From Melanopsichium pennsylvanicum (Eukaryota > Basidiomycota > Ustilaginomycetes > Ustilaginales), in assembly GCA_900208305.1 (NCBI GenBank), contig OAPG01000011.1:62001-126000 (forward strand): a stretch of DNA of 64,000 nucleotides. Reading direction: 5' to 3'. A program made the translations under genes and the position numbers. The notes below the pieces were generated by a model. The model made no database searches. It had not been told where the DNA came from and was given only the letters and a program-made list of their open reading frames with translations. Below, one piece after another: positions 10,357-21,422 of this stretch. Each line of letters begins with the position of its first letter. Position 1 is the stretch's first letter.

Positions 10357-13300
10357 ATGTCAACCTCGACGCAATCGCGTCGACACAGTCGAGGCTTGCC
10401 GCAGCCCCCTTTTCATTCTTACGACCTCGCACAATCTTCCCGCTCCAGAGTCTCGATACGCAAGCAAGACGATGTCTTCGACACCCTCTTTCCACAACCG
10501 CCACCGCGATCTCGTGTACAAGCAGAGCGCTTAGCAAGACCGTCTCTTCCTTCGCTCAAACCATCACACCAGCTCGATTCAGCCAACTCATCTCGCTCCA
10601 CCGCACACTTTCTCTCGTCATCCAACTCGATCGAGTCCGTCAACTCGCTTTCTTCTTATCCATCCTCGACCTCGTCCCTCTCGCTATTGCATGGCATACA
10701 TTCATACAAGCAAGCATCCATAGACAGCTCAATAGACTACTACAGCCCTGCAGTCAGCGACGTCAACAGTGCCGAGACAGACCACAGCGCTTCGAGCGGC
10801 CACGCGCATTCCCAATCATCCGACGTCGAAGCTCAGGATCAAAGCGGTCCGTTGACTCCACTCACCCCGAACGGTGCCACGCATGCCTGGAGACCAAAGC
10901 AACTTAATCTAGTACGAAAACGCCATGGCAACCCTCCAATAGAGCCATCACTTCCTTCGTACCGAGCGACTTCCCCGTGGAATTCAACCTCCGCTATTAG
11001 TGGAGATCGCAATGCGCTGCTCATCGGTCTTGGGCTCGGCGATATCGGACTCAACCCAGAACCAGCGCCACCTTCCGTTCCGACGGGCTTGCCTGCAGAC
11101 AGGCTCATGCAGTCTGCGCGAGAAAGAGCCTTTCTGCATTCGAGATCGCCGCAACTCGGTAATAGCGCCACCTTTTCTCGAGAAGGCCAGAGCAATACGA
11201 CGTCAGAAGCACCACAAGGCCCGAAACAGCTATTGCTTGTCTCTTCAGCTGGTCCTCCGGCAGTCCGACGCTTTCCCGGTCGCAGACCGAGCGAAGGCAT
11301 CCACGAGCCCTTCACACCGGCCTTGCCACCTCCGGAGACAGCCGCATCTTCTCGATGCACCACTCCGCAAATGCGCCCTGCCATCCCTATCATGCCAAAC
11401 GGTCCTGCTTTCGTTGATCCACGAGCACCCTCTCCAGATCCATCCTTGCTACTTGCGGCGCAAACCGAGCGACAATCCGGCATCTCTGCGCAAGAGTTCT
11501 TGGCGCAGATTGCATCGACGCCCGAATACCAAGCGAGCAAATATTTCGAGTCTACCTTGTCTGCATGGCCATCCGGATTCGGGCGAGCGTCAACAGGGTC
11601 CGCGATCACTGAACAGGACGATTTCCAAAGACCGCTCAACACCGCTGTTTCAAATGTGGCTGTCGCCCACAGCGATGATCGGGATGAGTCGAATCAGCCT
11701 TCATCCGCCGACTCGATGCATACCGGCTCATCCGCAACAACTTCGCCCGGTCCGTCTGTCCTGGCAACTAAAGCGCCCGGCTTCTCTTCGACACAGCGCT
11801 CAAGAGCAGCCTCTTTGAGCAGGCGAAAAGCTCCACCAACTCCTCTCGTACTCGCATCGTCGCCGTCAACAAGCAACTCCGACACTTTATCCGTATGCGC
11901 GGATGGTCGCCGTAGACGCTCTCTCGCAGCCACAACCAGCCAAAGGTCGCCTCTCTCTGCCGCGCACTCCGGTCAGTCTAGTATCAGCGATGCGTCCCCT
12001 CAGAGGACTCCAATTTCTGCCGCAACCAGATCCAGTCGTCTGCGGCAGGAGAGTGTATCTGACTACTCCGAACCCCTTAGAACTGCTTTTTATGACTTTG
12101 AAAGCGAAGAGGATGCAGACAAATGCGACGACGGCCTGAAGCCGAGCAACAATGTCAACGCCAGACCCACCGAGTCGCCGACACGCTCAATCCGCGAAGA
12201 CGGTTCTATCCAAGCTCAGCGGGGTCGGAACGTCGCCTTGGATCGCGTCATCACCGAATCGCCAGCCTCACGACATTCCGTCTTGAGCAGCCCTGTCAGT
12301 TCGCTCAGAAGTCTTGCTCAGAGTCAAAAGAGCTCTGGATCTGACCTAGCACCTGCTTTCGAGTTCGTCGATCTTGAGACCGAGTCTCCTGAGGAAGGAC
12401 TGAGCTTGCAGACGATGATGGGCTTCCTTCAGCGTCAGCACTCTATCAAGGCTTCGAGCTCTTCGCGTGTCGCGAGTGTCGAGTCCGAATTGGACGAGCA
12501 GCAAGTCGCACAGATGGCGGCAGATTTCGCGATCAAGCAGGAAAAGCCATCCAAGAATGGCGCGGAAGCAAGGTCGCCCTTAGCGACATCATTTTTGAGC
12601 AGGAAGGAGGACAAGCAAGCATCGTCAGCATCTCCGGCTCCTGAAGTCCCAAGGTTCAATATGTCGATCTTTGGGCCAAGAGAAGCGGTCAAGGCAAAGG
12701 CTCCGCCGCTCCGCAATTCGGTGAATCCAAGTCAAAACACCGCAGACGGCGAAAGTGCAATTGCACCACCTTCGCCTGGTGCGGGAATCACGCGCTCTCG
12801 AAAGCAGAGTATGGTGCCAGCACCGCCTTCGTTTGCTATTCGCATCGCCTCTCGTCACGAGCCATCACTCGAAACGCCCTCGCTCCTTTTACCAACTGCA
12901 ACGGAAGGGTTGGATACTCGACCTGTCCTCGTGCGCGCTCCCAGCAGCGAGACACCCGGCAACAGTCGATGGAGCTCGGGCTCGGAATCGGATGGCGAGT
13001 CGGCTTTATCCACCAAGGCTGGTCGCAAGTCGTTCTCCAAGAGCCGAAAGAGCTTCTCGTCAAGCCGCAAGAACAGCGTTGCCATCGCACGCGAGCTCAT
13101 CACTCCCAATACCGCTAGAGAGGTCGTGCCTGACGTGAGCCGAAAGCAGTCGAAGCGATCCAGCAAGAACCGGCTCTCGGCACAAGGTGCGGCTGTACAA
13201 GCTTTGCCCATCCCAGCAATGTCTTCTACGACTTCCATGTCGAAGCGTCTGCTCCTCAATGGTCTCCCTGGTTTGCGAAAGAAGAGCTTTTCTAGCCTTA

Positions 13301-16300
13301 GTGGCCAGTCTGCCTCCCCATCGACGCCTTCTAGCGCGCGCGCTACTCCTTCCGCGGATCCAGCCTTCCTGGATAAGACCGAGTTTCCCTTCCCGCCTTC
13401 AGCAACGCCTAAGGTGATGACTTCGCCGCCGCCGCCAGTGCCTAACGTCACGAGTCAGCCGCACGACAGCGATGGGATCACATCTACCGGGCTCACTACT
13501 CAAAGTGCGTTTGCTTCCAACTTTGCGTCGGTCTCGCAGATGCCAGTCCAGTCGCCGCGCACACCCATCTCGGCGCCAAAAATGACAGCATCAGAACGGA
13601 AAATCGGGCCGCTAACCACTCAACAGATCCTTGCACAGGCTCGCAGCAACGTCTGGCCCGAGAATTACATCGGTAACAGTGTCAGCGCGGCAGGCATGGC
13701 ATCTCCCTACCTGGCATCAGCTCAAGACGCTTTCAGCTACAATCTTGCGCCCTCCAGGCTTGCACCGACCCCACCTCACTCAGCTTCTCGTGGTGGATGG
13801 GCTTCGGCTCCACACACGCCACCAATACCGCAAAGCCCGCGGATGCCAAACGCCGCATTCATGGACAAAACTCTGCCCGCGATGCCCCTGAAAGGAGCGA
13901 TGGGACGCTCCCGCTCGCGCACCGCTGAGCTCGTCGAGCCCCCTAAGAATTTGCGACACATGCGACAGTCTTCGTCCAACACCAGTTTAGATAAAATGCG
14001 AATGGAAGTCCCCGCCGACTTGTTCAAACTCAGCGCGTCTAATGCGATGCTCTCCAGTTCCGAGATCGAACAAAGCATGTTTTCGCCGCGTCTGGACACG
14101 AATGTTGCCGAGGAAGAGAGGCTTTCAGCCATCGCCGAGACCTTTGTGCCAGAACATGCGGTATGCGAAGAGATGCCAGAACCCATCGAAGTCAAAAGCC
14201 TCATTTTGTCGATCCCAGTGTTGGTCGCCCGTCAGCAAGCCAAGCTGAAAAAGGCTCTGCGCATCCGCAAACAGCAAGAGCGATTCGCCCGCCGGAACTC
14301 ATGGTCTGAGTGCGGTCTTCAGTGGGTCGCTGATCTGGGTATGGACGCCTTCAATGCTCTTGCCGATGAAGGTCTTCCATCTTCAGCCATCTTGGCCGCG
14401 GCTGGTGCTCCTACGAGCAGGTCGAATCGCATGCTTGCCGGCGGCAGCGGTGGCGATGGCGACGGCAACTCAGATGGAAGCGACACGGACGACTATGGAT
14501 CTAGCGATGGCGGCGGAGGCGCTGGAGGTTTTGGCGGTGCCGGAGGTGGAGGTGGCGGCAAGCATCCTGGCCAGGGCCGCAACGGCGCAGATGATTCTGA
14601 TGAAGAAGAGGAGGAAGAGTCTGACGAAGACGAAGAAGAAGCCGGGGCAATGACCGACCAGGACTCTGAGGATGACTATGGCGAACTGTACCAGTCAGCA
14701 GCTGGACGTTCCGCTAGAGGAGGTGCTGTGCCTGCTGTTCCCGCCCGGAAGGCGTCGATGCCCACTTCCCGAGCCGGACTGGATGATGCAGCAGACTCAG
14801 ACTCTACCGACGACCGACCGCTTGGCATGCTGGTGGACGATCCAAAGGCGCTTCAAAAAGCTCTGCGCGCTCAGGAGCGGAAACGACACTTTGCATTGGC
14901 TGCTCAGGCGTTGGAAGGCAAGCCCAGCTCGGATGCAACTCCCTCTACCGGCAGCCATGCTCGCCAAGCCGTGCAGGGACTACCACAAGCTCATACTGCT
15001 GACGGTGTCTTGAACCCTAATGATCTCACACAAAGGCTGGCAAGGGTACAAGGGCGACGCGAGCGGGCGCATGCGCCTCATGCCGGCATCATGCAACGAT
15101 CTCAGACGGTCGCACGACAGGATGCTGCGCGTCAGTTAGAGAGGGCGCATCAAGCAAATGCGGTGGCCGTGTCGCGGTCAAAGTCGGTACGCACAGGTCC
15201 GGCTGAGCGATATGTTCATCCCGGTATGCGTGCAAGGACGCCATCGGAGGCTGCACTGCGTGCCAAAGCTACGGCACAGGCACAAGCCATGCCAACTGGA
15301 TCTTCTTCCGGCAATTTTACGCTTCCCAATGCGGCCAAAATGCCAGATTTGCCTTCCCACGCGATGGCAACCGTCGTTGCAGCTCAGAAAGCAATGGCGC
15401 ACGCCCAGGCAAACCCCTCCCCAGCCGCAGTGGCGCAAGCTCAGGCCCTTGCGACCTCGGCCACGGCTGCGCTCAAAGCAGCTACAGCTTTGGTCAAGAA
15501 AGAAAGCTCGTCTCCCATCTCGCCTTCCTTCAACCATGGTGAGCCCATTGGGCACGTCGCAATTTCGCCCCGGGTAATGGACGGAGTCGAGCTGCCAGGC
15601 GCTCGTCTTCGTTCGGAATCTAGAGGCCACGCATTGCCGGCCGTGACTTCTGCGGCTCCTGGTGTCGCTGCACCTGCCGTCGCGTCGAACAACCCAGTTG
15701 GCATGTTCCAGCGCCTTCGTTCGCGATCCGTCTCGCGCCAACAAGCTCCTCTCACCATCAACACAGCTGCTCTTCCCGCCATGCCCGAATTGCCAAGGCC
15801 ACGCACGGGGTCCAAGGATTCTCAGGCCTCTGGCTCGCCGCGCAGCGTCCAGCAAGCCACCTTCGCCGCTGTTTCTCAAGCCGCGATGCACCACGAACGC
15901 CCGTCCGTTGATATCGCTGCCGCAAACGAAGCTTCGGTGCAGCGAGCACCCTCTGCTCATCCCAGCAATATGTCGCACTCGCATGACAGTAGCATCAGTC
16001 CCGGTGCTCTTGCATCAGCTTCACCTGAGCCGCTTCAGTCGCACAAGGTCTATATTCTCTCTAGGCAGCGCTTCACCCTTGTTGAGGTGCCTGTCTCGGC
16101 CCGTGCTCGTGATCTGGCTCTCGAAGTCATCGAGCGAGAGAGACTGCCGACTGACGACAGCAAGGGTGGCTGGGTCGTCTTCGACTGTTCGGCTCAGCTG
16201 GGCATCGAGCGACCTTTGCGCGAGTATGAAATGGTCGCAGATGTTGTCAATGTTCGCGCGCATCCCAAGACAGACTTCTTCGTGATGAAACGAACAGAAT

Positions 16301-17115
16301 TGTCACCGTACCTTTCAATCCGCTCGGTTCCCATCAGCTCACCTTCACTCGCAGGCCACGTATACGTGCAGGACCGCAAGAAGAAGTGGAGCAAACGCTG
16401 GCTCGAGCTGCGAGACCATGGTCTCTATCACGCAAAGAACGAAAAGGGCAAGGATGAGATGTCCATCTGCCAGATTTCGACATTCGACATCTATCTTGTT
16501 GACAGCTCTGCAGTCAAGATGCCCAAAGCCAACGGATTCGCCCTCCGATCTCAGGACCAGATCACCATGTTCGAAAAGCCGGACCAAGACTACATTCACT
16601 ACTTTTGCCTGACCGATCCTGCGGCTCACCGCGACTGGGTTCGAGCCATTCTGAATGCGCGCACCTACATTCTGCGACAGGAGAAGGCGGTCTTGTTCCA
16701 GATTGATTCGCCACCCAGCAGTCAAGAACCTCCCAGTGCCGCAATGGTGAGCGGAGGGCTGTCGAGGAAAAACACCTCGCGTCGACCCAACCCTCGATCT
16801 GTAGCACAGAGTGAGACGGGCCACAACACCGGTATCACAGGCCCATCACCGCCCACACCCCTGATTGACAGCAACGCTTTCGCAGGTCCCTTTGCCAAGG
16901 GCAGTTTGCTCGCTGATAAGGCTATCCATGATGCAAAGGAGGCGCTGAGGGGCCATGCTGCTGTCGCACTTCCCACAGGTGCCATGAATGATTTGAGCCT
17001 GATGGACCGCAATGCGATGCGTATGAACGAGGCAAGGAGACGAGAAGAGGCAATCGAGCGCCAGAGAAAGATGAAGACCGATGGTCAGCCATTGATCGAT
17101 TTGGCTCGCAAGTGA
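10357..17115 (+). CDS. Large RA-PH domain scaffold protein
   Basis: A 2252-residue protein from one uninterrupted 6.8-kb frame. Residues 1 to about 1890 are mostly disordered: Ser/Pro/Ala-rich, with Gly-rich (about 1385-1408) and Asp/Glu-rich (about 1413-1440) stretches and many basic-Ser sites. A Ras-association-like ubiquitin fold (about 1895-1978, beginning KVYILSRQRFTLVEV) is followed directly by a PH domain (about 1998-2105). The PH domain has the typical start GHVYVQDRKKKWSKRWLEL and the final-helix Trp in HRDWVRAIL. The RA-PH tandem is the arrangement of MRL (Mig-10/RIAM/lamellipodin) and Grb7-type adaptors, and fungi have related proteins at growing tips. I infer a membrane and small-GTPase linked cortical scaffold. 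The C-terminus is a short basic helix (RRREEAIERQRKMK). The start ATG lies in TTCAACATGTC. Confidence 0.8.
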   Translation: MSTSTQSRRHSRGLPQPPFHSYDLAQSSRSRVSIRKQDDVFDTLFPQPPPRSRVQAERLARPSLPSLKPSHQLDSANSSRSTAHFLSSSNSIESVNSLSSYPSSTSSLSLLHGIHSYKQASIDSSIDYYSPAVSDVNSAETDHSASSGHAHSQSSDVEAQDQSGPLTPLTPNGATHAWRPKQLNLVRKRHGNPPIEPSLPSYRATSPWNSTSAISGDRNALLIGLGLGDIGLNPEPAPPSVPTGLPADRLMQSARERAFLHSRSPQLGNSATFSREGQSNTTSEAPQGPKQLLLVSSAGPPAVRRFPGRRPSEGIHEPFTPALPPPETAASSRCTTPQMRPAIPIMPNGPAFVDPRAPSPDPSLLLAAQTERQSGISAQEFLAQIASTPEYQASKYFESTLSAWPSGFGRASTGSAITEQDDFQRPLNTAVSNVAVAHSDDRDESNQPSSADSMHTGSSATTSPGPSVLATKAPGFSSTQRSRAASLSRRKAPPTPLVLASSPSTSNSDTLSVCADGRRRRSLAATTSQRSPLSAAHSGQSSISDASPQRTPISAATRSSRLRQESVSDYSEPLRTAFYDFESEEDADKCDDGLKPSNNVNARPTESPTRSIREDGSIQAQRGRNVALDRVITESPASRHSVLSSPVSSLRSLAQSQKSSGSDLAPAFEFVDLETESPEEGLSLQTMMGFLQRQHSIKASSSSRVASVESELDEQQVAQMAADFAIKQEKPSKNGAEARSPLATSFLSRKEDKQASSASPAPEVPRFNMSIFGPREAVKAKAPPLRNSVNPSQNTADGESAIAPPSPGAGITRSRKQSMVPAPPSFAIRIASRHEPSLETPSLLLPTATEGLDTRPVLVRAPSSETPGNSRWSSGSESDGESALSTKAGRKSFSKSRKSFSSSRKNSVAIARELITPNTAREVVPDVSRKQSKRSSKNRLSAQGAAVQALPIPAMSSTTSMSKRLLLNGLPGLRKKSFSSLSGQSASPSTPSSARATPSADPAFLDKTEFPFPPSATPKVMTSPPPPVPNVTSQPHDSDGITSTGLTTQSAFASNFASVSQMPVQSPRTPISAPKMTASERKIGPLTTQQILAQARSNVWPENYIGNSVSAAGMASPYLASAQDAFSYNLAPSRLAPTPPHSASRGGWASAPHTPPIPQSPRMPNAAFMDKTLPAMPLKGAMGRSRSRTAELVEPPKNLRHMRQSSSNTSLDKMRMEVPADLFKLSASNAMLSSSEIEQSMFSPRLDTNVAEEERLSAIAETFVPEHAVCEEMPEPIEVKSLILSIPVLVARQQAKLKKALRIRKQQERFARRNSWSECGLQWVADLGMDAFNALADEGLPSSAILAAAGAPTSRSNRMLAGGSGGDGDGNSDGSDTDDYGSSDGGGGAGGFGGAGGGGGGKHPGQGRNGADDSDEEEEEESDEDEEEAGAMTDQDSEDDYGELYQSAAGRSARGGAVPAVPARKASMPTSRAGLDDAADSDSTDDRPLGMLVDDPKALQKALRAQERKRHFALAAQALEGKPSSDATPSTGSHARQAVQGLPQAHTADGVLNPNDLTQRLARVQGRRERAHAPHAGIMQRSQTVARQDAARQLERAHQANAVAVSRSKSVRTGPAERYVHPGMRARTPSEAALRAKATAQAQAMPTGSSSGNFTLPNAAKMPDLPSHAMATVVAAQKAMAHAQANPSPAAVAQAQALATSATAALKAATALVKKESSSPISPSFNHGEPIGHVAISPRVMDGVELPGARLRSESRGHALPAVTSAAPGVAAPAVASNNPVGMFQRLRSRSVSRQQAPLTINTAALPAMPELPRPRTGSKDSQASGSPRSVQQATFAAVSQAAMHHERPSVDIAAANEASVQRAPSAHPSNMSHSHDSSISPGALASASPEPLQSHKVYILSRQRFTLVEVPVSARARDLALEVIERERLPTDDSKGGWVVFDCSAQLGIERPLREYEMVADVVNVRAHPKTDFFVMKRTELSPYLSIRSVPISSPSLAGHVYVQDRKKKWSKRWLELRDHGLYHAKNEKGKDEMSICQISTFDIYLVDSSAVKMPKANGFALRSQDQITMFEKPDQDYIHYFCLTDPAAHRDWVRAILNARTYILRQEKAVLFQIDSPPSSQEPPSAAMVSGGLSRKNTSRRPNPRSVAQSETGHNTGITGPSPPTPLIDSNAFAGPFAKGSLLADKAIHDAKEALRGHAAVALPTGAMNDLSLMDRNAMRMNEARRREEAIERQRKMKTDGQPLIDLARK

Positions 17116-18405
17116 GTGATACCCTGTCGCTCTGATCATGTCACTGGAGCTCACAAAGTTGAAAATTGAAAATTGTATTCTTAAGCATGCCATTTACCAA
17201 TTAAGTTTGACTGCGCATCCAGTGCATTCGGTAGGTAAGAGAAACAATTTGAGCCTTTGCTTGACGACGTTCAGGTGATTGAGCGCGGCCTTGGTGAGCT
17301 TTTGACATCATTGCCAAGGCTACTTTGTTTGCAATTCAGTCAGCAATAAAGGGAGGATGGTCTTTAGTACTACTGATATTGAGCCTGTTCACCCGAGGTA
17401 GTGCCTAGATATGTTCAGTCTGAGTCGGAACCTGGTTGATTGAGACCGAGATAGCTCCTGAGTCGGATCGTAAGTGGCAAACTCTCTCACTCGAGGTGCT
17501 TGTGCGGCAGATGCTCGCGGACCTTTCCGTAAACTGATTGCAAATAGGTACCATCATCTGCAAGCTCAGATAGTAAGCACCCGTCGATTCTCGCCGCGTC
17601 ATCAAACGAAAACAAAGTACGAAACATCGAGGTTTGAAGCTAAAGGAAGGAAGTCTACGAGTGGCGCGCTGCTCGTCAAGGTTGACCGATCCAATCTGAA
17701 CTTGCTCATACAAGGCACAAATCCTTGTCTTTTGGGAGAGGACTGTTGCGAGCATAAAGCGAACCATTCCTCCATCAGGTGCCAAGACTTTCATGCCATG
17801 CTGCCTGCTGAGTCGACTCATGCCAAAGTGTGACGTGAGCAATAAAGGGAGACACCATCAAAACTTGGGTTGCGATGCAAGTGAGGGTGGGAGAGGATTT
17901 GTTGTGGCGTTGTGGGATGAGAGGAAAGGACCAAAAAGCAGAAGATGGGTTCAAGATTTACTTGAGCAGCGCAGTCAGAACACTCTGGAGGGTTCAGAGC
18001 AAGCCAGCCACAGAGAATTTATAGACCTCAGTTGACAAGAGATGCGGAGATGAAACGGCGGGCGGATCACTAAAATCGTGTTTTCCCCCCACTCCCGCAC
18101 TCCAAAGCTACTGTATAGACGTGTAAGCGAGCGGGTCTTGACTTATTACCGGACGGATGGATCCAGGGGGAGTCTATCCTGCGGTCGGTACCATTCTTGA
18201 CAAGCGGGAAAGGCGATTTGAAATTTTGAAATGGAAGCTGAGGCGAATTACCAAAGTGTAGAGGTGTGTTGATAGAAAAGAAGTCAATTCGGTTGTCCAA
18301 ATCACCAATTGCCAAGAGGTCGGTCAAAATTCGGCATTCGAGGCACGTCAAATGCTGAGAATGAATACTTTGACATGCATGTGTAACGGGTTTTGACTCT
18401 TACCG

Positions 18406-18478
18406 TACAGTACGAGTATATTTAAATTTATGTAATATTATAATAATAATACACTAATACAGTACAGTAGCTACTGTA
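18406..18478. repeat. Cluster of TACAGTA/TACTGTA heptamers with 16-bp palindrome
   Basis: TACAGTA occurs at 18406, 18458 and 18463 and TACTGTA at 18472. The last two form the perfect palindrome TACAGTAGCTACTGTA (18463-18478). The intervening DNA is nearly pure A/T (18416-18456). A further small palindrome, TACTGCAGTA, follows near 18498. Confidence 0.8.
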
Positions 18479-19385
18479 CCGTAACAGGCCAGTAGTTACT
18501 GCAGTAGTCAAGCGTCTTTTTCGTTGAATAGCAAGAGTGTTGTCAATTTGTGCTCCCCCCACGCACACATGGTCTTCCCATGCAAGACATTCGAATCCAA
18601 GCCAATCAGCTAAAGAGAAGGACCTTTCCGTTCCCTTGAAACTTGCACTATCTTCGACCTCAAAGCCTAGCTTCGCCGGTCAACTTGAAACTAATCTCAG
18701 CGTTTGTACGCTCAGCAATTACGAATGGTTGGCCGTCTCAATTTCGGTCATAAGTATTGTACGCAAGGCTCTGTGCCAAGACTCTGGCGCCTGCAAGCGA
18801 CGTAACACCCCGCAGTCAGAAAACTCGCTTCCATTCTCTCCCCGTCAAATACTGCCAGTGAAAAGGCAATCGAGTTCCACATCGTGCTTCCCATCCGAAC
18901 TGGTGATGTCGACCTGGGCTATTGCGCTGATTGATGCACACTGCTGTCAAAGTACGACAGCTGTAAGGGTTGGTTTGTATCCGGATCATTCCGAACCTTC
19001 GTCAAAAATCCATTCGAAAGATGAATCACCACGAACAGAAATCACATCGCTCTAGCGCAAGCGTTGACCAATGAGACTGTGCCATTGATGATGCTATCAG
19101 CAAGTTTTCGGGTTCAGTCAAACCAGCTTTGGGCTCGCTGTGAGGCGCAACTCAACTCATCGTGTTGCTTGGATGAGCCTGCAGGAACACACACTAGCAT
19201 AGGCTAAAGGTTACACACCGCAGCCATGCGGGAGTGTATCAATAAACTTTCCCTCTCATGCAATGCCATGGGACCCACATGGTGACACTTGATGGCCACG
19301 CTTTGCACCGGGCTTTCCAATTGTGCGGGGCTCCGCCTAGCCATCCTATCACCCCAGAAAAGGCCCAACAAAGCCTGACAAAGGA

Positions 19386-19391
19386 TATAAG
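19386..19391 (+). promoter_or_regulatory. TATA-like box of the sugar transporter
   Basis: TATAAG lies 104 nt before the proposed start codon at 19495, a sensible distance for a core promoter with a leader of about 70 nt. It is the only TATA-like motif noticed just before the gene. Confidence 0.4.
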
Positions 19392-19494
19392 CTCCATGAC
19401 ATTCGGTTCACCCTTTGACTCCCCCAAACAGATTCTCCATAATCCTTTCCCTGCATCGTCACACCTCTTTCCGCTTACCGCTAAAACTAAAATC

Positions 19495-21288
19495 ATGTTG
19501 TTGGCGCATCTTCGAGACACCCCTCGTGAGGCACGAGGCTGGCGCCTGTGGTTCTCTGCCTGGGCCGTCGGCGCTCTTGGTATCTCTCGTGGTCTTGACG
19601 AGGGTATCATTTCTGGTGTTCTCAAGCAGCATTCCTTCGTCAATACTTTCGGATTTGACGACAACTCACCGCAGGAGGCTACCATTGCCTCACAGCTGCA
19701 GCTTGGTTCGGTTGCTGGCTCTGCCATCGCTTTCTTCCTCTGCGACCGTCTTGGTCGTCTTCGCACTTCGATGCTTGCCTGTCTGCTCTGGATCTTTGGT
19801 ACCGCTATCTGGATGACCTCTGCTGGTATCCACGGTACTCATCAACCTGGTAACTACCATCAGCTCCTCGCTGGTCGTTTTATCGCCGGTCTCGGTGTCG
19901 GTTTTACTCCTGTTGTTGCTCCTGTATACCTCGCTGAGATTGCTCCCAAGGCGATCCGCGGTCTCTGTGTTTGCATCTTCTCCGGCTCCGTCTACATTGG
20001 TAAGTATATTTTTCGCTCAGACCTCTAGCCAACCTGCAACAGCAACAAGCGGGAGCGCTGTAACAGACGCTCGTCCATTGCAACGCCCTCACTAACCCAT
20101 ATTCTTCAACTTTCTTTCCTCTCTCACATTGCATACTCTGCAGGCATTCTTCTTGGCTACTTCTCTAATTATGGCACATCTATCCACTATTCCGACGCGA
20201 GGCAATGGACCGTTCCCGCCAGCATCAACTTTATTTTTGCCGGTCTGACTTTCATCGGCTGTTGCTTCGCTAAGGAGTCGCCTCGGTGGCTCATCAAGCA
20301 AGGACGATACGAAGAGGGTCGCAAAGTTCTCAGCTACCTCCGCAATTTGGATGCTGACCATCCTTTCGTGGTCAACGAGGTCGAGGTCATGGAGCAGCAG
20401 ATCGAGGCTGAGAAAAATGCTCTCAAGGGACTCAGCTTCTTTCAGATCCTCAAGAAGCTCATTACAAACAAGAACAACCAGTACATTCTCTTCCTTGGTC
20501 TCGGTATCCAGGTTCTCGGTCAGATGTCCGGTGGAGGTGTTTACACTATCTTTGCGCCCAAAATTTTTGGTCTTCTCGGTATTTCTGGTGGACAACGCAC
20601 CAAATTTCTTACCACTGGTATATTTGGCATAGTCAAGCTGCTTTCATCGCTGGCTGCTGCATTCTTCTTGGTCGACATGCTCGGACGAAAGACGGCTGTA
20701 ACAACAGGTCTGCTGCTCCAGTCTCTCTGCTCTCTCTACCTCGCCCTCTTTCTCAAGTTTACCGCGGGTGTCACCAAGGCGAACGAGACTCAAGCCGACA
20801 AGTCCGCCGCGACCGGTGCTATTTTCTTCTTTTACCTTTCCGGTCTTGCCTGGGCAATCGGTGTCAACTCGGTCCAGTACCTCACCCAGACCGAAATGTT
20901 TGACATCACCGTCCGTGCTCTCGGTGTCGCTGTTGTTTCGCTCGTCCACTTTGCCATGCAGTACGCTGCTACACGTACGCTGAACCCTATGCTCAACGCT
21001 TGGGGCAACTTTGGTACCTTCCTTTTCTACTCTATCATCGCTCTCGCTGGCTGCATCTTCGTCTTCTTCTTTATGCCAGAAACCGCTGGTATGCAGCTCG
21101 AAGACATTCACAACTTATTTGAGAAGCCCTGGTATCGAATCGGTGTCAGTGCGCACAGGCCCGCCAACAGGAAGAAGAGCGTAGCTGTCGATGTTGAGGA
21201 AAACCAGAGCGCCGATTTAGCCTACTCTACCCAGCTCGGTCAGAAGAAATCGATCGTGAAGGAGGAACAGGACGAAAAGAAGAATTGA
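19495..21288 (+). CDS. MFS sugar porter (hexose-transporter-like), one intron
   Basis: Exons 19495-19999 and 20144-21288 give 549 residues. The 144-nt intron starts GTAAGT, ends CTCTGCAG and has an ACTAAC branch site about 47 nt before the acceptor. The splice joins SVYIG to ILLGYFSNYG in frame. Sugar-porter landmarks are DEGIISG in the first helix, DRLGRL (about 82), AGLGVGF, the KESPRW motif after helix 6 (about 212), VDMLGRK, and PETAGM after helix 12 (about 480). About 12 membrane helices are expected. It should carry sugar, probably with protons, across the plasma membrane; the substrate is not determinable. The ATG at 19495 (AAAATCATG) is chosen over an in-frame ATG at 19397 because a TATA box lies between suitable limits. 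It converges on the F-box gene with 134 bp between. Confidence 0.85.
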
Positions 21289-21422
21289 TCCTGTTCCAAT
21301 TGTTGCAAAAGCTTTCACATCAGTGTACTGTGTACAGTTAGAAACGTCTTGTCTCAATTTTAAGTGTCACGAATCCTAAATACATGTCCATGCGTGACAG
21401 CCAGCCGTGAGATGGTAAATTA

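Larger units (their letters stand above)
17116..19494. other. Intergenic region, about 2.4 kb
   Basis: No gene is supported. One 170-codon open frame at about 18537-19055 lacks an ATG start at its head and has no recognisable motif. The region 18400-18510 is AT-rich and carries clustered TACAGTA/TACTGTA heptamers, including a perfect 16-bp palindrome. The last 300 bp are the promoter of the sugar transporter. Confidence 0.5.

Noticed and set aside
18585..18600. TTCGAATCC, resembling a tRNA T-loop
   Set aside because: No surrounding cloverleaf.
18537..19055. 172-codon plus-strand frame
   Set aside because: No ATG at its head, no motif, and codon use unlike neighbouring genes.
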